Below are positions 25,367 to 33,110 of a stretch of 64,000 nucleotides of DNA, piece by piece (position 1 is the first letter of the stretch; every line of letters begins with the position of its first letter). The notes under the pieces are model-generated. The model was given only the letters and a program-made list of their open reading frames with translations. It was not told the DNA's origin and ran no database searches. The translations under genes were made by a program, and so were the position numbers. This stretch comes from Actinomycetota bacterium (GTDB lineage: Bacteria; Actinomycetota; Acidimicrobiia; Acidimicrobiales; Ilumatobacteraceae): NCBI GenBank assembly GCA_009702045.1, contig WLIV01000005.1, positions 1 through 64,000 on the forward strand, written 5' to 3'.

Positions 25367-25915
25367 TCAGCCTGGCTGGAGGACGTGGTCGACGAGTACC
25401 CAGCCCGTCGGGAGCGCCTTCGGAGTGCCGTATATTTGGAGCGTTGGTCGAATACCCGTGAGTTTGGCGGTACCGAGGTCGGCGCCTCCGAGATTGACAT
25501 TCACCAAGGTGGAGTTGTTGAAGACGGCGTTTGTGAGGATGGCGCTGCTGAGGTTGGTAGCTACGCCGCCACCCTCAAGGTTGGCGGAGTCGAAGCTCGC
25601 GCCGGTGAGGTCAGCGCCACTGAGGTTGGCCTGTGCAAGGCTGGCACCGTTGAAAATGGCGCCTCTGAGGTTGGCACCTTTGAGGTTGGCGTTGGCCAGG
25701 TTGGCGTTGGTGAAGTCGACGTCCGGGCATTGTGTTCGCGGTCCGATGGTGCAGCCGTTGATGATCGTGCCGGAGCGGCTGCCTCCCGAGACCGTGATCG
25801 CGACAACGGTGCCGGTGATGGCCAGCACCGCGACGACAGCGACGGCGATCAGGTTGCGGCGTCGGCGGCGGCTGCGGGGACTTGTGGTTTCGGGTACGTC
25901 GACGTTCGGGAGCAT
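25367..25915 (-). CDS. Membrane-anchored pentapeptide-repeat protein, array copy 4
   Basis: 182 residues. [20 protein letters not shown] leads into the helix; the linker is GCTIGPRTQCPDV. The pentapeptide part is more diverged than in other copies (FTNANLANANLKGANLRGAI, then NLEGGGVATNLSSAILTNAV, which breaks the pattern). The tail is IYGTPKALPTGWVLV-DHVLQPG. The irregular centre may mean a shorter, interrupted helix or relaxed constraint. The N-terminal coding block is almost the same as in copy 5. Confidence 0.8.
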   Translation of the reverse strand: MLPNVDVPETTSPRSRRRRRNLIAVAVVAVLAITGTVVAITVSGGSRSGTIINGCTIGPRTQCPDVDFTNANLANANLKGANLRGAIFNGASLAQANLSGADLTGASFDSANLEGGGVATNLSSAILTNAVFNNSTLVNVNLGGADLGTAKLTGIRPTLQIYGTPKALPTGWVLVDHVLQPG

Positions 25916-25943
25916 CGCGCACCCTAACCGTCAACTGTCCTGC
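25916..25943 (-). promoter_or_regulatory. Conserved promoter box, array copy 4
   Basis: Starts CAGGACAGTTGACGGT (first T changed to C), then TAGGGT and GCGCG before the ATG at 25915. Confidence 0.6.
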
Positions 25944-25992
25944 ACCGTGATGGGTCACGCTGCCACGAGCGCGGGCCGTAGCCGCTTTGGGG

Positions 25993-26481
25993 TCAGGCTG
26001 GCCGGAGGACGCTGCTGCTGAGGAGTATCCAGCCGGTCGGGAGCTTGGCCGGTGTGCCGATGATGTCGAGGTACCCGCCGCTGAGGTAGGCGTTCGTCAG
26101 GTTGGCCCCGTTCAGGTTGGCGTTGTGGAGGATGGTGCCTACGAGGAAGGCACTGCCGAGAGATGCGCCGGTCAGGTCGGCGCCATTCAAGTTGGCGCCC
26201 GAGAGGTCGGCGCCGAGGAGGTTGGCCCCGCTCAGGTTGGCCCCGCTCAGGTTGGCGCCGGTGAGGTCGGCGCCTTCGAGGTTGGCCCCCGGGCACTGTG
26301 CGCCCGGGACGAGGTTGCAGCCGTTAATGATCGTGCCGGAGCGGCTGCCGCCTGAGACCGTGATCGCGACAACGGTGCCGGTGATGGCGAGCACCGCGGC
26401 GACGGCGACGGCGATCAGGTTGCGGCGTCGACGGCGGCTGCGGGGACTTGTGGTTTCGGGTACGTCGACGTTCGGGAGCAT
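25993..26481 (-). CDS. Membrane-anchored pentapeptide-repeat protein, array copy 5
   Basis: 162 residues. The anchor matches copy 4 and the linker [13 protein letters not shown] matches copy 2, so this copy looks like a recombinant. About 16 regular repeats follow ([20 protein letters not shown]), then [14 protein letters not shown] and the tail [24 protein letters not shown]. The repeat face is rich in Asn/Asp and Gly and low in charge. Confidence 0.82.
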   Translation of the reverse strand: MLPNVDVPETTSPRSRRRRRNLIAVAVAAVLAITGTVVAITVSGGSRSGTIINGCNLVPGAQCPGANLEGADLTGANLSGANLSGANLLGADLSGANLNGADLTGASLGSAFLVGTILHNANLNGANLTNAYLSGGYLDIIGTPAKLPTGWILLSSSVLRPA

Positions 26482-26509
26482 CGCGCACCCTAACCGTCAA
26501 CCGTCCTGC
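26482..26509 (-). promoter_or_regulatory. Conserved promoter box, array copy 5
   Basis: CAGGACGGTTGACGGT then TAGGGT, GCGCG, ATG at 26481. One more change (ACAG to ACGG) than copy 4. Beyond it, 26511-26652 carries no gene but includes a short relic of the anchor-coding block near 26536-26560. Confidence 0.58.
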
Positions 26510-26652
26510 ACGGTGGTGGCTCCCTGGGCCACGAGCGTGGCCGGTGATGGCAAGCACGGCAGCGACAGGGGCGAGGCATAACAGCGTGCGGTCACACTCG
26601 TGGCGCTGATCGGGCCGGGCGACATGACCGTCGAGGACGTCGACGGCGTGGG

Positions 26653-27264
26653 TCAGTTGTGTAGGGCGCCGTTGTTGGCTACCCAACTGACCGGCAAAGG
26701 AGAGGCTGGATAGCCGATGATGCCGCTGTACCAGCCGTAGAGGTGGGCGGTACTCATGTACGCGCCGGTGAGGTTGGCGCTGTGGAGGTTGGCGCCGGTG
26801 AGGTTGGCGCCCAAGAGGGTGACGCCGGTGAGGTTGGCGCCGTAGAGGTTGGCGCCGTAGAGGTCGGCGTTGGTGAGGTTGGCGTTGTCGGTGCGGTAGG
26901 TCGTCGAGTGGCCGAACTGGGTGCCGGTGAGGTTGGCAAGGCCGAGGTTGGCGTCGGTGAGGTCGGCTCCTTGGAGGTTGGCGCCGGTGAGGTTCGCTCC
27001 GCTGAGGTTGGCGCCACGGAGATTGGCGCTACCGAGGTCGACGCTGGCGAGGTTCGCGCCGCGGAGGTCGGCGCCGGGACACTGTGCGCTGGGGCCAATG
27101 TCGCAGGTGCCGACGAGCGTTCCGGAGCGACTGCCGCCGGAGACCGTGATCGCGACAACGGTGCCGGTGATGGCCAGCACTGCGGTGATGGCGGCGGCGA
27201 TCAGGGTGCGGCGGCGGCGGCGACTGCGGGGACTGGCGTCGAGTACGTCGAGGTTCGGGAGCAT
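26653..27264 (-). CDS. Membrane-anchored pentapeptide-repeat protein, array copy 6
   Basis: 203 residues. The N-terminus [20 protein letters not shown] precedes an anchor with more Ala/Ile changes; the linker [14 protein letters not shown] has the Cys pair shifted into a GTLVGTC context, shared with the plus-strand copy at 49769. About 22 repeats are interrupted by [20 protein letters not shown], a loop-like insertion. The tail is [20 protein letters not shown], diverged and shortened. Confidence 0.8.
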   Translation of the reverse strand: MLPNLDVLDASPRSRRRRRTLIAAAITAVLAITGTVVAITVSGGSRSGTLVGTCDIGPSAQCPGADLRGANLASVDLGSANLRGANLSGANLTGANLQGADLTDANLGLANLTGTQFGHSTTYRTDNANLTNADLYGANLYGANLTGVTLLGANLTGANLHSANLTGAYMSTAHLYGWYSGIIGYPASPLPVSWVANNGALHN

Positions 27265-27293
27265 CGGGCACCCTAACCGTCAACTGTCCTGCA
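27265..27293 (-). promoter_or_regulatory. Conserved promoter box, array copy 6
   Basis: CAGGACAGTTGACGGT, TAGGGT, GCCCG, ATG at 27264. Confidence 0.6.
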
Positions 27294-27340
27294 CCGTGGT
27301 GGCTCACGCAGTCACAAGCGCGGCCGGTGCCGGCGTCGGG

Positions 27341-28033
27341 TCAGCCTGGCTGGAGGTTGCCGTTGACGATTGCCCAGCCTGCCGGTAGCGCGGCCGGTGT
27401 GCCGAGGACGCCGAGGTAGATGCCACTGAGCTCGGCGCCGGTGAGGTAAGCACCGGTGAGGTCGGCGCCGATCAGGTTGGCCTCGTGGAGGTCGGCGCCG
27501 GTGAGGTCGGCGCCGGTCAGGTTGGCGTTGCCGAGGTTGGCGCCGGTCAGGTTGGCGCTGCGGAGGTCGGCGTAGTTGAGGTTGGTGCGACGGATGCTGG
27601 CGTCGCTGAGGTTGGCGTTCCTGAGGCTGGCGCCGGTGAGGTTGGCACCGTCGAGGTTGGCCTGGTGGAGGTTGGTGCCGGTGAGATCCGCGCTGACGAG
27701 CTTGGTGTCGGTGAGGCTGGCGCCCATCAGGCTGGCGCCGGCGAGGCTTGCACGGTAGAGGTTGGCCTCGGAGAGGTCCGTTCCGCCGAAGTCCGCGCCG
27801 GTGAGGTCGGCATACCGAAGGTTGGCCTGGTACAGGTCGGCATTGGAGCACTCTGCTCCTGGTCCGATATCGCACCGACCGATGATCGTGCCGGACCGGC
27901 TGCCGCCTGAGGCTGTAACCGCGATCACGGTGCCGGTGATGGCGAGCACCGCGGCGACCGCGACGGCGATCAGGTTGCGGCGTCGACGGCGGCTGCGGGG
28001 ACTGGTGTCGAGCAGATCGGTGTTCGGAAGCAC
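27341..28033 (-). CDS. Membrane-anchored pentapeptide-repeat protein, array copy 7
   Basis: 230 residues, the longest. It starts with GTG ([20 protein letters not shown]). The linker is [14 protein letters not shown], keeping both cysteines. About 29 repeats follow with more varied residues ([20 protein letters not shown]), then the tail [23 protein letters not shown]. It is the most upstream array gene and is divergent from the SOS-promoter HNH gene, sharing 130 bases of upstream DNA with it. Confidence 0.82.
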   Translation of the reverse strand: MLPNTDLLDTSPRSRRRRRNLIAVAVAAVLAITGTVIAVTASGGSRSGTIIGRCDIGPGAECSNADLYQANLRYADLTGADFGGTDLSEANLYRASLAGASLMGASLTDTKLVSADLTGTNLHQANLDGANLTGASLRNANLSDASIRRTNLNYADLRSANLTGANLGNANLTGADLTGADLHEANLIGADLTGAYLTGAELSGIYLGVLGTPAALPAGWAIVNGNLQPG

Positions 28034-28060
28034 GCCAAACGTTAACTGTGAACGTCCTAC
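28034..28060 (-). promoter_or_regulatory. Diverged promoter box, array copy 7
   Basis: TAGGACGTTCACAGT then TAACGT, five bases before the GTG at 28033. It is one base shorter than the consensus, but the TANNNT hexamer keeps its position. Confidence 0.5.
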
Positions 28061-28127
28061 ACGGCAGCAGTTTCATCGGCCACGGGCGCGGCCGGTACGG
28101 ACTTGTGGAAGTTCTTCTGTCCAGGTG

Positions 28128-28156
28128 TTGACAGACGAACAGACGTTCGCTATCCT
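28128..28156 (+). promoter_or_regulatory. Consensus SOS-type promoter of DUF222/HNH gene
   Basis: TTGACA (28128-28133), a 17-base spacer and TATCCT (28151-28156), then seven bases to the ATG at 28164: a near-ideal sigma-70 promoter giving a leaderless transcript. The spacer contains CGAACAGACGTTCG (28136-28149), matching the CGAAC-N4-GTTCG LexA box. LexA would block the core promoter until DNA damage. Confidence 0.85.
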
Positions 28157-28163
28157 TCTCTAC

Positions 28164-29393
28164 ATGGACGATGCCCTCGCACTCCTGGACCTGGCGATCA
28201 GCGGTGTTGCCATGTTCCCGGCGGCAGGGTTGTTGGACGATGATCTGCGATCGGGTGTGGTTGCTGTGCAACGTCATATCGACCGGTTGAAGGTGTTGCA
28301 CGCAGGCATGGTGCACGAAGCCGACCGACGCCGGGTGTGGCAGGCCTCGGGTTCGCGTGACATGGCCGACTGGTTGGCTGGGGTCACGAAGACCTCGAAG
28401 GGTGATGCCAGCTCGCGGGTGAAGTTGGGGGCTGCGTTGGGGGCGTCGGATGCGTTGAAGCAGGCGGCGGAGAAGGGCGATGTGTCGGCCGCTACCGCGG
28501 AGTCGTTGTTCGATGCGGTTACCTCGCCGCCCGATGGCGCATCGGAAGCCGATGTCGCTCAACTGGTCGACGATTGCATGGGTGCCGATCCTCGTGATGC
28601 GCAGGACGCGGCCGAGGGCTGGAAGCGCACGTTCAGCGGGGAAACCCCCCAGCAGGCCGAAGCACGCCGCTATGCGAAGCGGTCGCTGCGCACCCGCAAC
28701 TTGGGCGACGGTATGGGGCAGTTGACTGCGATCCTGCCGCTGGTCGACCTCCGCCAGGTCACCAACAGCATCTCCCACGTCGCCGGCAAGCCGTGCAAGG
28801 ACGACCCACGCACGACTGAGCAGCGCCTGTCTGACGGTCTGGTGCAACTGTGTATCGCGTACGCAAAAGGCGAAGTGACCGGTGGGCGCGAGAAGCCAAC
28901 CATTCTCATCAACATCGACGCCGACGACTTCACCGGCCGCAGCGATGGCGACGGGTTCACCGCACACGGCGATCGGGTGCCGGCGCATATGGTGCGGTTC
29001 CTCGCCGAACAGGCACTGGTGCAGCGAGTCCTCACCGCCGGCAGCCACATCCTGAACGTGGGACGCGCCGAGCGCTACGCCACCGAGGCCCAGTTCAAGG
29101 CGTTGGTCGTACGCGACGGCGGCTGCCGGGTTCCCGGCTGCCATATCCCCGCAGCATGGTGCGATATCGACCACCTGCTCGCGTGGGAAGACGGCGGCTC
29201 CACTGATCTGGACAACCTGGTCATGTGGTGCCGACACCACCACACCGTCAAACACCTCCCCGGTGTGCAGGTGCTCGGCGGGGTCGACGACCTCCAACTC
29301 CAGTTGGCCGACGGCACCATCATCAACTGCCCACCCAAAGGGCGAGTGGCCCAGCGGGCACGTACTCGACCACGAACCCAGGCGGCGGCCTGA
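28164..29393 (+). CDS. DUF222 and HNH endonuclease domain protein (13E12-type)
   Basis: A 409-residue protein. Residues about 1-300 are the helical DUF222 region (NMADWLAG-equivalent block, SISHVAGKP, LVQLCIAYAKGEVTGG); residues about 318-365 hold the HNH motif (CRVPGCHIPAAWCDIDH then DLDNLVMWCRHHH) with metal-site His/Asn/His and paired cysteines. Mycobacterial 13E12 relatives are multicopy, and several are reported in the LexA regulon. The promoter here carries a consensus SOS box, so DNA-damage induction is expected. Whether it cuts DNA is unproven. It starts 130 bases from divergent array copy 7. Confidence 0.9.
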   Translation: MDDALALLDLAISGVAMFPAAGLLDDDLRSGVVAVQRHIDRLKVLHAGMVHEADRRRVWQASGSRDMADWLAGVTKTSKGDASSRVKLGAALGASDALKQAAEKGDVSAATAESLFDAVTSPPDGASEADVAQLVDDCMGADPRDAQDAAEGWKRTFSGETPQQAEARRYAKRSLRTRNLGDGMGQLTAILPLVDLRQVTNSISHVAGKPCKDDPRTTEQRLSDGLVQLCIAYAKGEVTGGREKPTILINIDADDFTGRSDGDGFTAHGDRVPAHMVRFLAEQALVQRVLTAGSHILNVGRAERYATEAQFKALVVRDGGCRVPGCHIPAAWCDIDHLLAWEDGGSTDLDNLVMWCRHHHTVKHLPGVQVLGGVDDLQLQLADGTIINCPPKGRVAQRARTRPRTQAAA

Positions 29394-29523
29394 CGCCCGA
29401 AGCCTGATACACGAAGCGCTGGATCGCTGGCGCGCAGCACCTTTCGTCGGCAAACCGGCATGGGCGCGCCACTCGCAGAGGTGATGCAGTACTGAGACAG
29501 GGCGTGGCGGCCACTATGAGTGC

Positions 29524-29545
29524 TTCGGAAAGAAATTTCTCCGAA
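29524..29545. promoter_or_regulatory. Dyad TTCGGA-N10-TCCGAA
   Basis: Exact 6-base arms around AAGAAATTTC, which with flanking bases holds the palindrome AGAAATTTCT. It is the most AT-rich patch in the region and lies about 80 bases upstream of the HTH-like membrane protein gene. It could be an operator or part of a promoter. The preceding bases (29394-29519) show no gene. Confidence 0.35.
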
Positions 29546-29590
29546 AATGGTCAAGTCGCTTCACAGAGTGACGATGAAAGGTGCACACTA

Positions 29591-29603
29591 TGTCCGTAGG
29601 ACA
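29591..29603. promoter_or_regulatory. Dyad TGTCC-GTA-GGACA
   Basis: A 13-base perfect inverted repeat 24 bases before the ATG at 29628, between a TATG-type hexamer and the Shine-Dalgarno. It is placed where a repressor could block transcription or translation. Confidence 0.35.
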
Positions 29604-29627
29604 CGTGGGTTCTACGAGGAGTACACC

Positions 29628-30452
29628 ATGGCTGACGTGCCCACAATCGACATCACGAGCCCGGCATTCGCCCTCCGATTGGCGAACCTGCTGGTAGCCA
29701 GCCGTGAAGCGAACAGTCAAGGTCGCCTCGCGGTGTCTCGCTCTAGCCAGGGACGCTTCAGCTACCGAGATCTGCGCGAGTTCGAAAAGGCCAGCCGCGC
29801 GCTCGACGAAATCACGATCGACGAGTTGGCGCAGTTGTACGGCTGCGACCTCGGCGCCATCTTGCCCCCGCGGCTGCCGGTCACCGTCGTCGACGATGCA
29901 ATCATCGCCGGTGGTGTGCGCCAGAGCTTCCAGCCCGAAGAGCCCGACGCGTTGCTGTTGGCCTACCTGGAACTGGTGCGCACGCTGCGTCGCCAGAAGC
30001 GCACACCTGTCGTGGCATTGCGCCGCGACGACCTCGAAGTGCTCGCCAGCCACCTGCACGAACCGCGTGAAACGGTGCTGCACCGCCTGGCCACCCTGAT
30101 GAACGCCACACAGCGCAAGCGTGCGGCGATGACCGGTGTGCTGGCGACTGGTGCGGTGGTCATTGGTCTCGTGGGTGCGGCGGCCGCGCTCAACACCGGC
30201 TCGGGTCAGAGCGACACCACGCCCACCACCGTGGTCACCACGGTCACCACCGATCTCACCAGCACGACGATCAGCACCACGGTCACCACCACCGGCGACA
30301 CGACGCTGGTCACCGACCCGGTGACGGTGCTGCCGACGGTGCCGCCCACCATCCGGGTCACCACCACCAAGCCGCCGATGGTCGATATCAACCTGCCGAC
30401 CACCACCGACCCGACCACGTCGGTCGACGGGGGCCCTCCGCCGATCCCCTGA
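29628..30452 (+). CDS. HTH-like membrane protein with Thr-rich extracellular tail
   Basis: A 274-residue protein. Residues about 10-75 look like an XRE-type helix-turn-helix (LRLANLLVASREANSQG ... TIDELAQLYGCDLGAIL). A helical linker follows, then one membrane helix near residues 170-190 (GVLATGAVVIGLVGAAAAL), then some 85 residues almost wholly Thr, Val and Pro. The plan is RodZ-like: cytoplasmic DNA-binding-fold head, one span, outside tail. AGGAG precedes the ATG at 29628; the frame is open 36 codons upstream but without a Shine-Dalgarno. Two dyads lie upstream. The role is unknown. Confidence 0.7.
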   Translation: MADVPTIDITSPAFALRLANLLVASREANSQGRLAVSRSSQGRFSYRDLREFEKASRALDEITIDELAQLYGCDLGAILPPRLPVTVVDDAIIAGGVRQSFQPEEPDALLLAYLELVRTLRRQKRTPVVALRRDDLEVLASHLHEPRETVLHRLATLMNATQRKRAAMTGVLATGAVVIGLVGAAAALNTGSGQSDTTPTTVVTTVTTDLTSTTISTTVTTTGDTTLVTDPVTVLPTVPPTIRVTTTKPPMVDINLPTTTDPTTSVDGGPPPIP

Positions 30453-30507
30453 TCGCTGACGCCCAGCGCGCTGCGAGTCAGTGTGCGCAGCGGATACGGT
30501 CGGCGAG

Positions 30508-31215
30508 GTGTGCGGTCGTTACGTCTCGTCCAGTACCCCTGCAGCCATCGCCGAGTTCTTCGGCGCGGCGGTTGACGGCGAGCCACTAGCTCCCAGCTTC
30601 AACGTCGCGCCCACCAACGACGTGTACGCAATCGTCGCCGCCAGCGATGGCGCACGGCGGGTGCAGACCTACCGCTGGGGTCTGGTGCCGTCATGGGCCA
30701 AGGATGTGCGCATCGGCTCGAAGATGATCAACGCCCGCGCCGAGACGCTGGGCGAGAAGCCGTCGTTCAAGGGGTTGTTCCGCACGCACCGACTGCTCGT
30801 GCCGATGGACGGTTTCTACGAATGGCAGCAGGGCACCGGGCTCACCGCCGCGGGCAAGCCGGCGAAGACGCCGATGTTCATCCATCGCGCTGATGGCGCA
30901 CCCTTGGCGGCCGCTGGACTGTGGGCCGCGTGGCGCGAACCCGGTGCCGACCCCAGTGATCCGTGGCTGCACACGCTCACCGTCATCACCACGTCGGCGA
31001 ACGCCACCATGGCACCCGTGCACGACCGCATGCCGGTGCTCATGGAGAAGGCCGACTGGGCGGAATGGCTGGACAACAGCCATCAGGATCTCGCGGCGCT
31101 GCAACGGCTGCTGGTGCCAGCACCCGAGGGTGTACTCACGATGCACGCGGTCAGCACAGCGGTGAACGCGGTGCGCAACAAGGGGCCGGAACTCGTGGAA
31201 CCCGTTGGCCGTTAG
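30508..31215 (+). CDS. SOS response-associated peptidase (SRAP, YedK/HMCES type)
   Basis: A 235-residue SRAP protein. Starting at the GTG at 30508 puts the catalytic Cys at position 2 (MCGRYV), where it crosslinks abasic sites in single-stranded DNA after Met removal. APTND, MINARAETL, VPMDGFYEW with the Glu, and MAPVHDRMPV with the His are conserved. A start 27 bases upstream would bury the Cys and is rejected. TACGGT seven bases before the GTG suggests a leaderless mRNA. No SOS box is seen. The last four bases overlap the convergent HIT gene. Confidence 0.93.
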   Translation: MCGRYVSSSTPAAIAEFFGAAVDGEPLAPSFNVAPTNDVYAIVAASDGARRVQTYRWGLVPSWAKDVRIGSKMINARAETLGEKPSFKGLFRTHRLLVPMDGFYEWQQGTGLTAAGKPAKTPMFIHRADGAPLAAAGLWAAWREPGADPSDPWLHTLTVITTSANATMAPVHDRMPVLMEKADWAEWLDNSHQDLAALQRLLVPAPEGVLTMHAVSTAVNAVRNKGPELVEPVGR

Positions 31216-31616
31216 TCCAGGTTGCTGAGCGCCGTGCGGATCGCGTCGGCAGCCGAGTCGAGCGAGTCGCGGCTGGCCGATGCCGCCGCGTTGGCGAAGT
31301 TCAACTGGCCCATGTGCTCGGTGGGCACCACGTGCAGATGGGTGTGTGGCACCTCGTAACCGGCGATGATCAGGCCGACCCGCTCGCAGGGGAACGCCTG
31401 CTGTTGCGCCCGCCCGATGCGGTGAGCGACGGCGAACAGATGGGCGGCGAGGTCGGGGGAGAGGTCGACCCACTGATCGATTTCCGCGATCGGCACCACC
31501 AACGTGTGGCCGTGGGCCAACGGGTTGATCGAGAGGAACGCAACACACTGATCGTCGCGATACACGAACGTGCCGGGGATCTCGCCGGCGATGATGCGGG
31601 TGAAGATCGTGGGCAT
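31212..31616 (-). CDS. HIT family hydrolase
   Basis: A 134-residue histidine-triad protein: CVAFLSINPLAHGHTLVVP in the N-terminal half and the triad HTHLHVVP with nucleophilic His near residue 93. It would hydrolyse nucleoside phosphoramidates or dinucleoside polyphosphates. The ATG overlaps the stop of the upstream SDR gene, so the two are coupled. Confidence 0.9.
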   Translation of the reverse strand: MPTIFTRIIAGEIPGTFVYRDDQCVAFLSINPLAHGHTLVVPIAEIDQWVDLSPDLAAHLFAVAHRIGRAQQQAFPCERVGLIIAGYEVPHTHLHVVPTEHMGQLNFANAAASASRDSLDSAADAIRTALSNLD

Positions 31617-32452
31617 CAGGACACCCCTCCGGACGAGGAGAACACGTCTCCGTTGCAGTAGCTACTCTCCGGCCCAGCGAGGAAGCGCACGAGCTCGGCG
31701 AGTTCTTCGGGTTGGGCCATGCGGCCGGCGGGTACCTGGGCGACGATCGCACCCATCACGATCGGGTCCATCTGGTGCAGCAGTGGGGTGTCTACCCAGC
31801 CGGGGCACACAGCGTTGACGCGCACCCCGAACGCGGCGACCTCCTGGCCGATCGACTTGGTGAGCGCAATGATGCCCGCCTTGGCCGCCGCGTAGTGCAG
31901 TGGTCCGGCCATCGGGCGCAGGCCGAGCACCGAGGAGATGTTGACGATGCTGCCGGTACGGGCTGGGGTCATGTGCCGCAGCGCAGCGCGTATGCCGTGG
32001 AACGTGCCGTACAGGTGCACCTTGATCATCCGGTCCCAGTCGGCGTCGCTGAGTTCGATCGTGGTGTTCGATGGCACAAGATCGCTCATGCGCCCTTCCA
32101 TCCGCGCGATCTGGTTCTCGATCATCTGCTGGGTCTTCGTCGCGTCGGAGGGCGGTGCGATGCCGGCGTTGTTGACCACGATGTCGAGGCGGCCGTGCCG
32201 CGCCACGGTGGCATCGATAGCTGCGTCGAACGCTGCGGAATCCACCACGTCGAGCGTGATCGCCTCGCCAGCGATCTCTGCCGCAACCGTGGCGGCGCCC
32301 TCGCCGTTGATGTCGGTGACGACGACGTGCGCTCCGTCGGCCGCAAGTCGGCGGGCGAAGGCGGCGCCCATCCCCGAACCGGCGCCGGTGATGAACGCGA
32401 CGGTGCCCGAGAGCGAACCAGGTGAGCCGGTGGTGGTGAGTGCCTGCGTCAT
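31616..32452 (-). CDS. Short-chain dehydrogenase/reductase
   Basis: A 278-residue classical SDR: TGAGSGMG cofactor loop, DINGEGA acidic residue favouring NAD, NNAGIAPPSD, Ser in NISSVLG, YAAAK catalytic pair, and VNAVCPGWVDTPLL. An insertion of about 25 residues (TKTQQMIENQIARMEGRMSD) after the NNAG motif is longer than usual. The ATG at 32452 has TACGAT seven bases upstream (leaderless type). It is divergent from the phosphatidyltransferase gene and followed by the HIT gene. Confidence 0.87.
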   Translation of the reverse strand: MTQALTTTGSPGSLSGTVAFITGAGSGMGAAFARRLAADGAHVVVTDINGEGAATVAAEIAGEAITLDVVDSAAFDAAIDATVARHGRLDIVVNNAGIAPPSDATKTQQMIENQIARMEGRMSDLVPSNTTIELSDADWDRMIKVHLYGTFHGIRAALRHMTPARTGSIVNISSVLGLRPMAGPLHYAAAKAGIIALTKSIGQEVAAFGVRVNAVCPGWVDTPLLHQMDPIVMGAIVAQVPAGRMAQPEELAELVRFLAGPESSYCNGDVFSSSGGVS

Positions 32453-32500
32453 GACGGGCATCGTACGCATGCCGGGTGCGCTCACTTGTACGCTCCGTGC

Positions 32501-33100
32501 GTGACTGAACCCGACTCGCAACTGTCGACGCACAAGTTGCTCACTGCACCGAACCTGTTCACGCTGGTCCGGCTGTGCTGTATCCCGCTCTTTCTGTGGA
32601 TGCTGTTCGGTCGCGACAACCGCGCCGGTGCGGCCTGGCTGTTGGGCGGTCTTGGTGCCACCGACTGGGTGGATGGGTGGCTGGCTCGCCGCTTCAACCA
32701 GGTCAGCGAGTTCGGCAAGATGTTCGACCCCACTGCCGATCGACTGCTGTTCATCGTCGGCATCACCGGCATCATGATCGACGGGTCGGCGCCGCTGTGG
32801 TTCTGCTGGGTGGTGCTCGTTCGCGAGGTGGTGGTGGGTGGCACCATCGCGATCGCCACCGTGGCCTTCAAGATGGAGCGCTTCGACGTCACCTGGTGGG
32901 GGAAGACGGCGACGTTCCTGCTGATGTTCGCGTTCCCCGGTTTCATGCTGGGCGCCAGCGACTTCTTCGCGCACACTGGCTTCCAGATCGCGGCGTGGCT
33001 GGTGGGCATCCCCGGTTTGGTACTCAGCTACTACACGGCGTTCGGCTATGTGCCCACGATCCGCGCCAGCCTGCGGTCCGGGCGAGCGCGGCGCGGCTAG
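32501..33100 (+). CDS. CDP-alcohol phosphatidyltransferase (PgsA-like)
   Basis: A 199-residue integral membrane enzyme. The CDP-alcohol motif is complete: DWVDGWLARR with the DxxDG and AR, then FGKMFDPTADR with GxxxDxxxD. About five or six hydrophobic helices follow. It transfers a phosphatidyl group from CDP-diacylglycerol to an alcohol, most likely glycerol-3-phosphate or a related headgroup. The GTG start has TACGCT six bases upstream. A second family member is at 48081. Confidence 0.88.
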   Translation: MTEPDSQLSTHKLLTAPNLFTLVRLCCIPLFLWMLFGRDNRAGAAWLLGGLGATDWVDGWLARRFNQVSEFGKMFDPTADRLLFIVGITGIMIDGSAPLWFCWVVLVREVVVGGTIAIATVAFKMERFDVTWWGKTATFLLMFAFPGFMLGASDFFAHTGFQIAAWLVGIPGLVLSYYTAFGYVPTIRASLRSGRARRG

Positions 33101-33110
33101 CCTCGCAAGC

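Larger units (their letters stand above)
23541..28033 (-). repeat. Tandem array of seven pentapeptide-repeat paralogues
   Basis: Seven same-strand genes repeat a cassette of promoter box, about 150 bases encoding a basic stretch plus membrane helix, a Cys-pair linker, a variable run of pentapeptide repeats and a conserved tail. The anchor-coding segment is nearly the same in all copies (for example around 23890-23980, 24450-24550, 26350-26450), while repeat numbers differ. This is a family expanded by duplication and probably homogenised by gene conversion. Confidence 0.85.

Noticed and set aside
23600-27850. CRISPR-like periodicity
   Set aside because: The 15-base period is codon-based pentapeptide repetition inside ORFs, without spacers, and no cas genes are present.
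27312-29453. Minus-strand frame of 713 codons joining array copy 7 and the HNH region
   Set aside because: It runs out of frame with array copy 7 and antisense to the HNH gene; neither part resembles a protein family.
30481-30507. Upstream GTG start for the SRAP protein
   Set aside because: It would place the catalytic Cys internally; the enzyme needs Cys at position 2.
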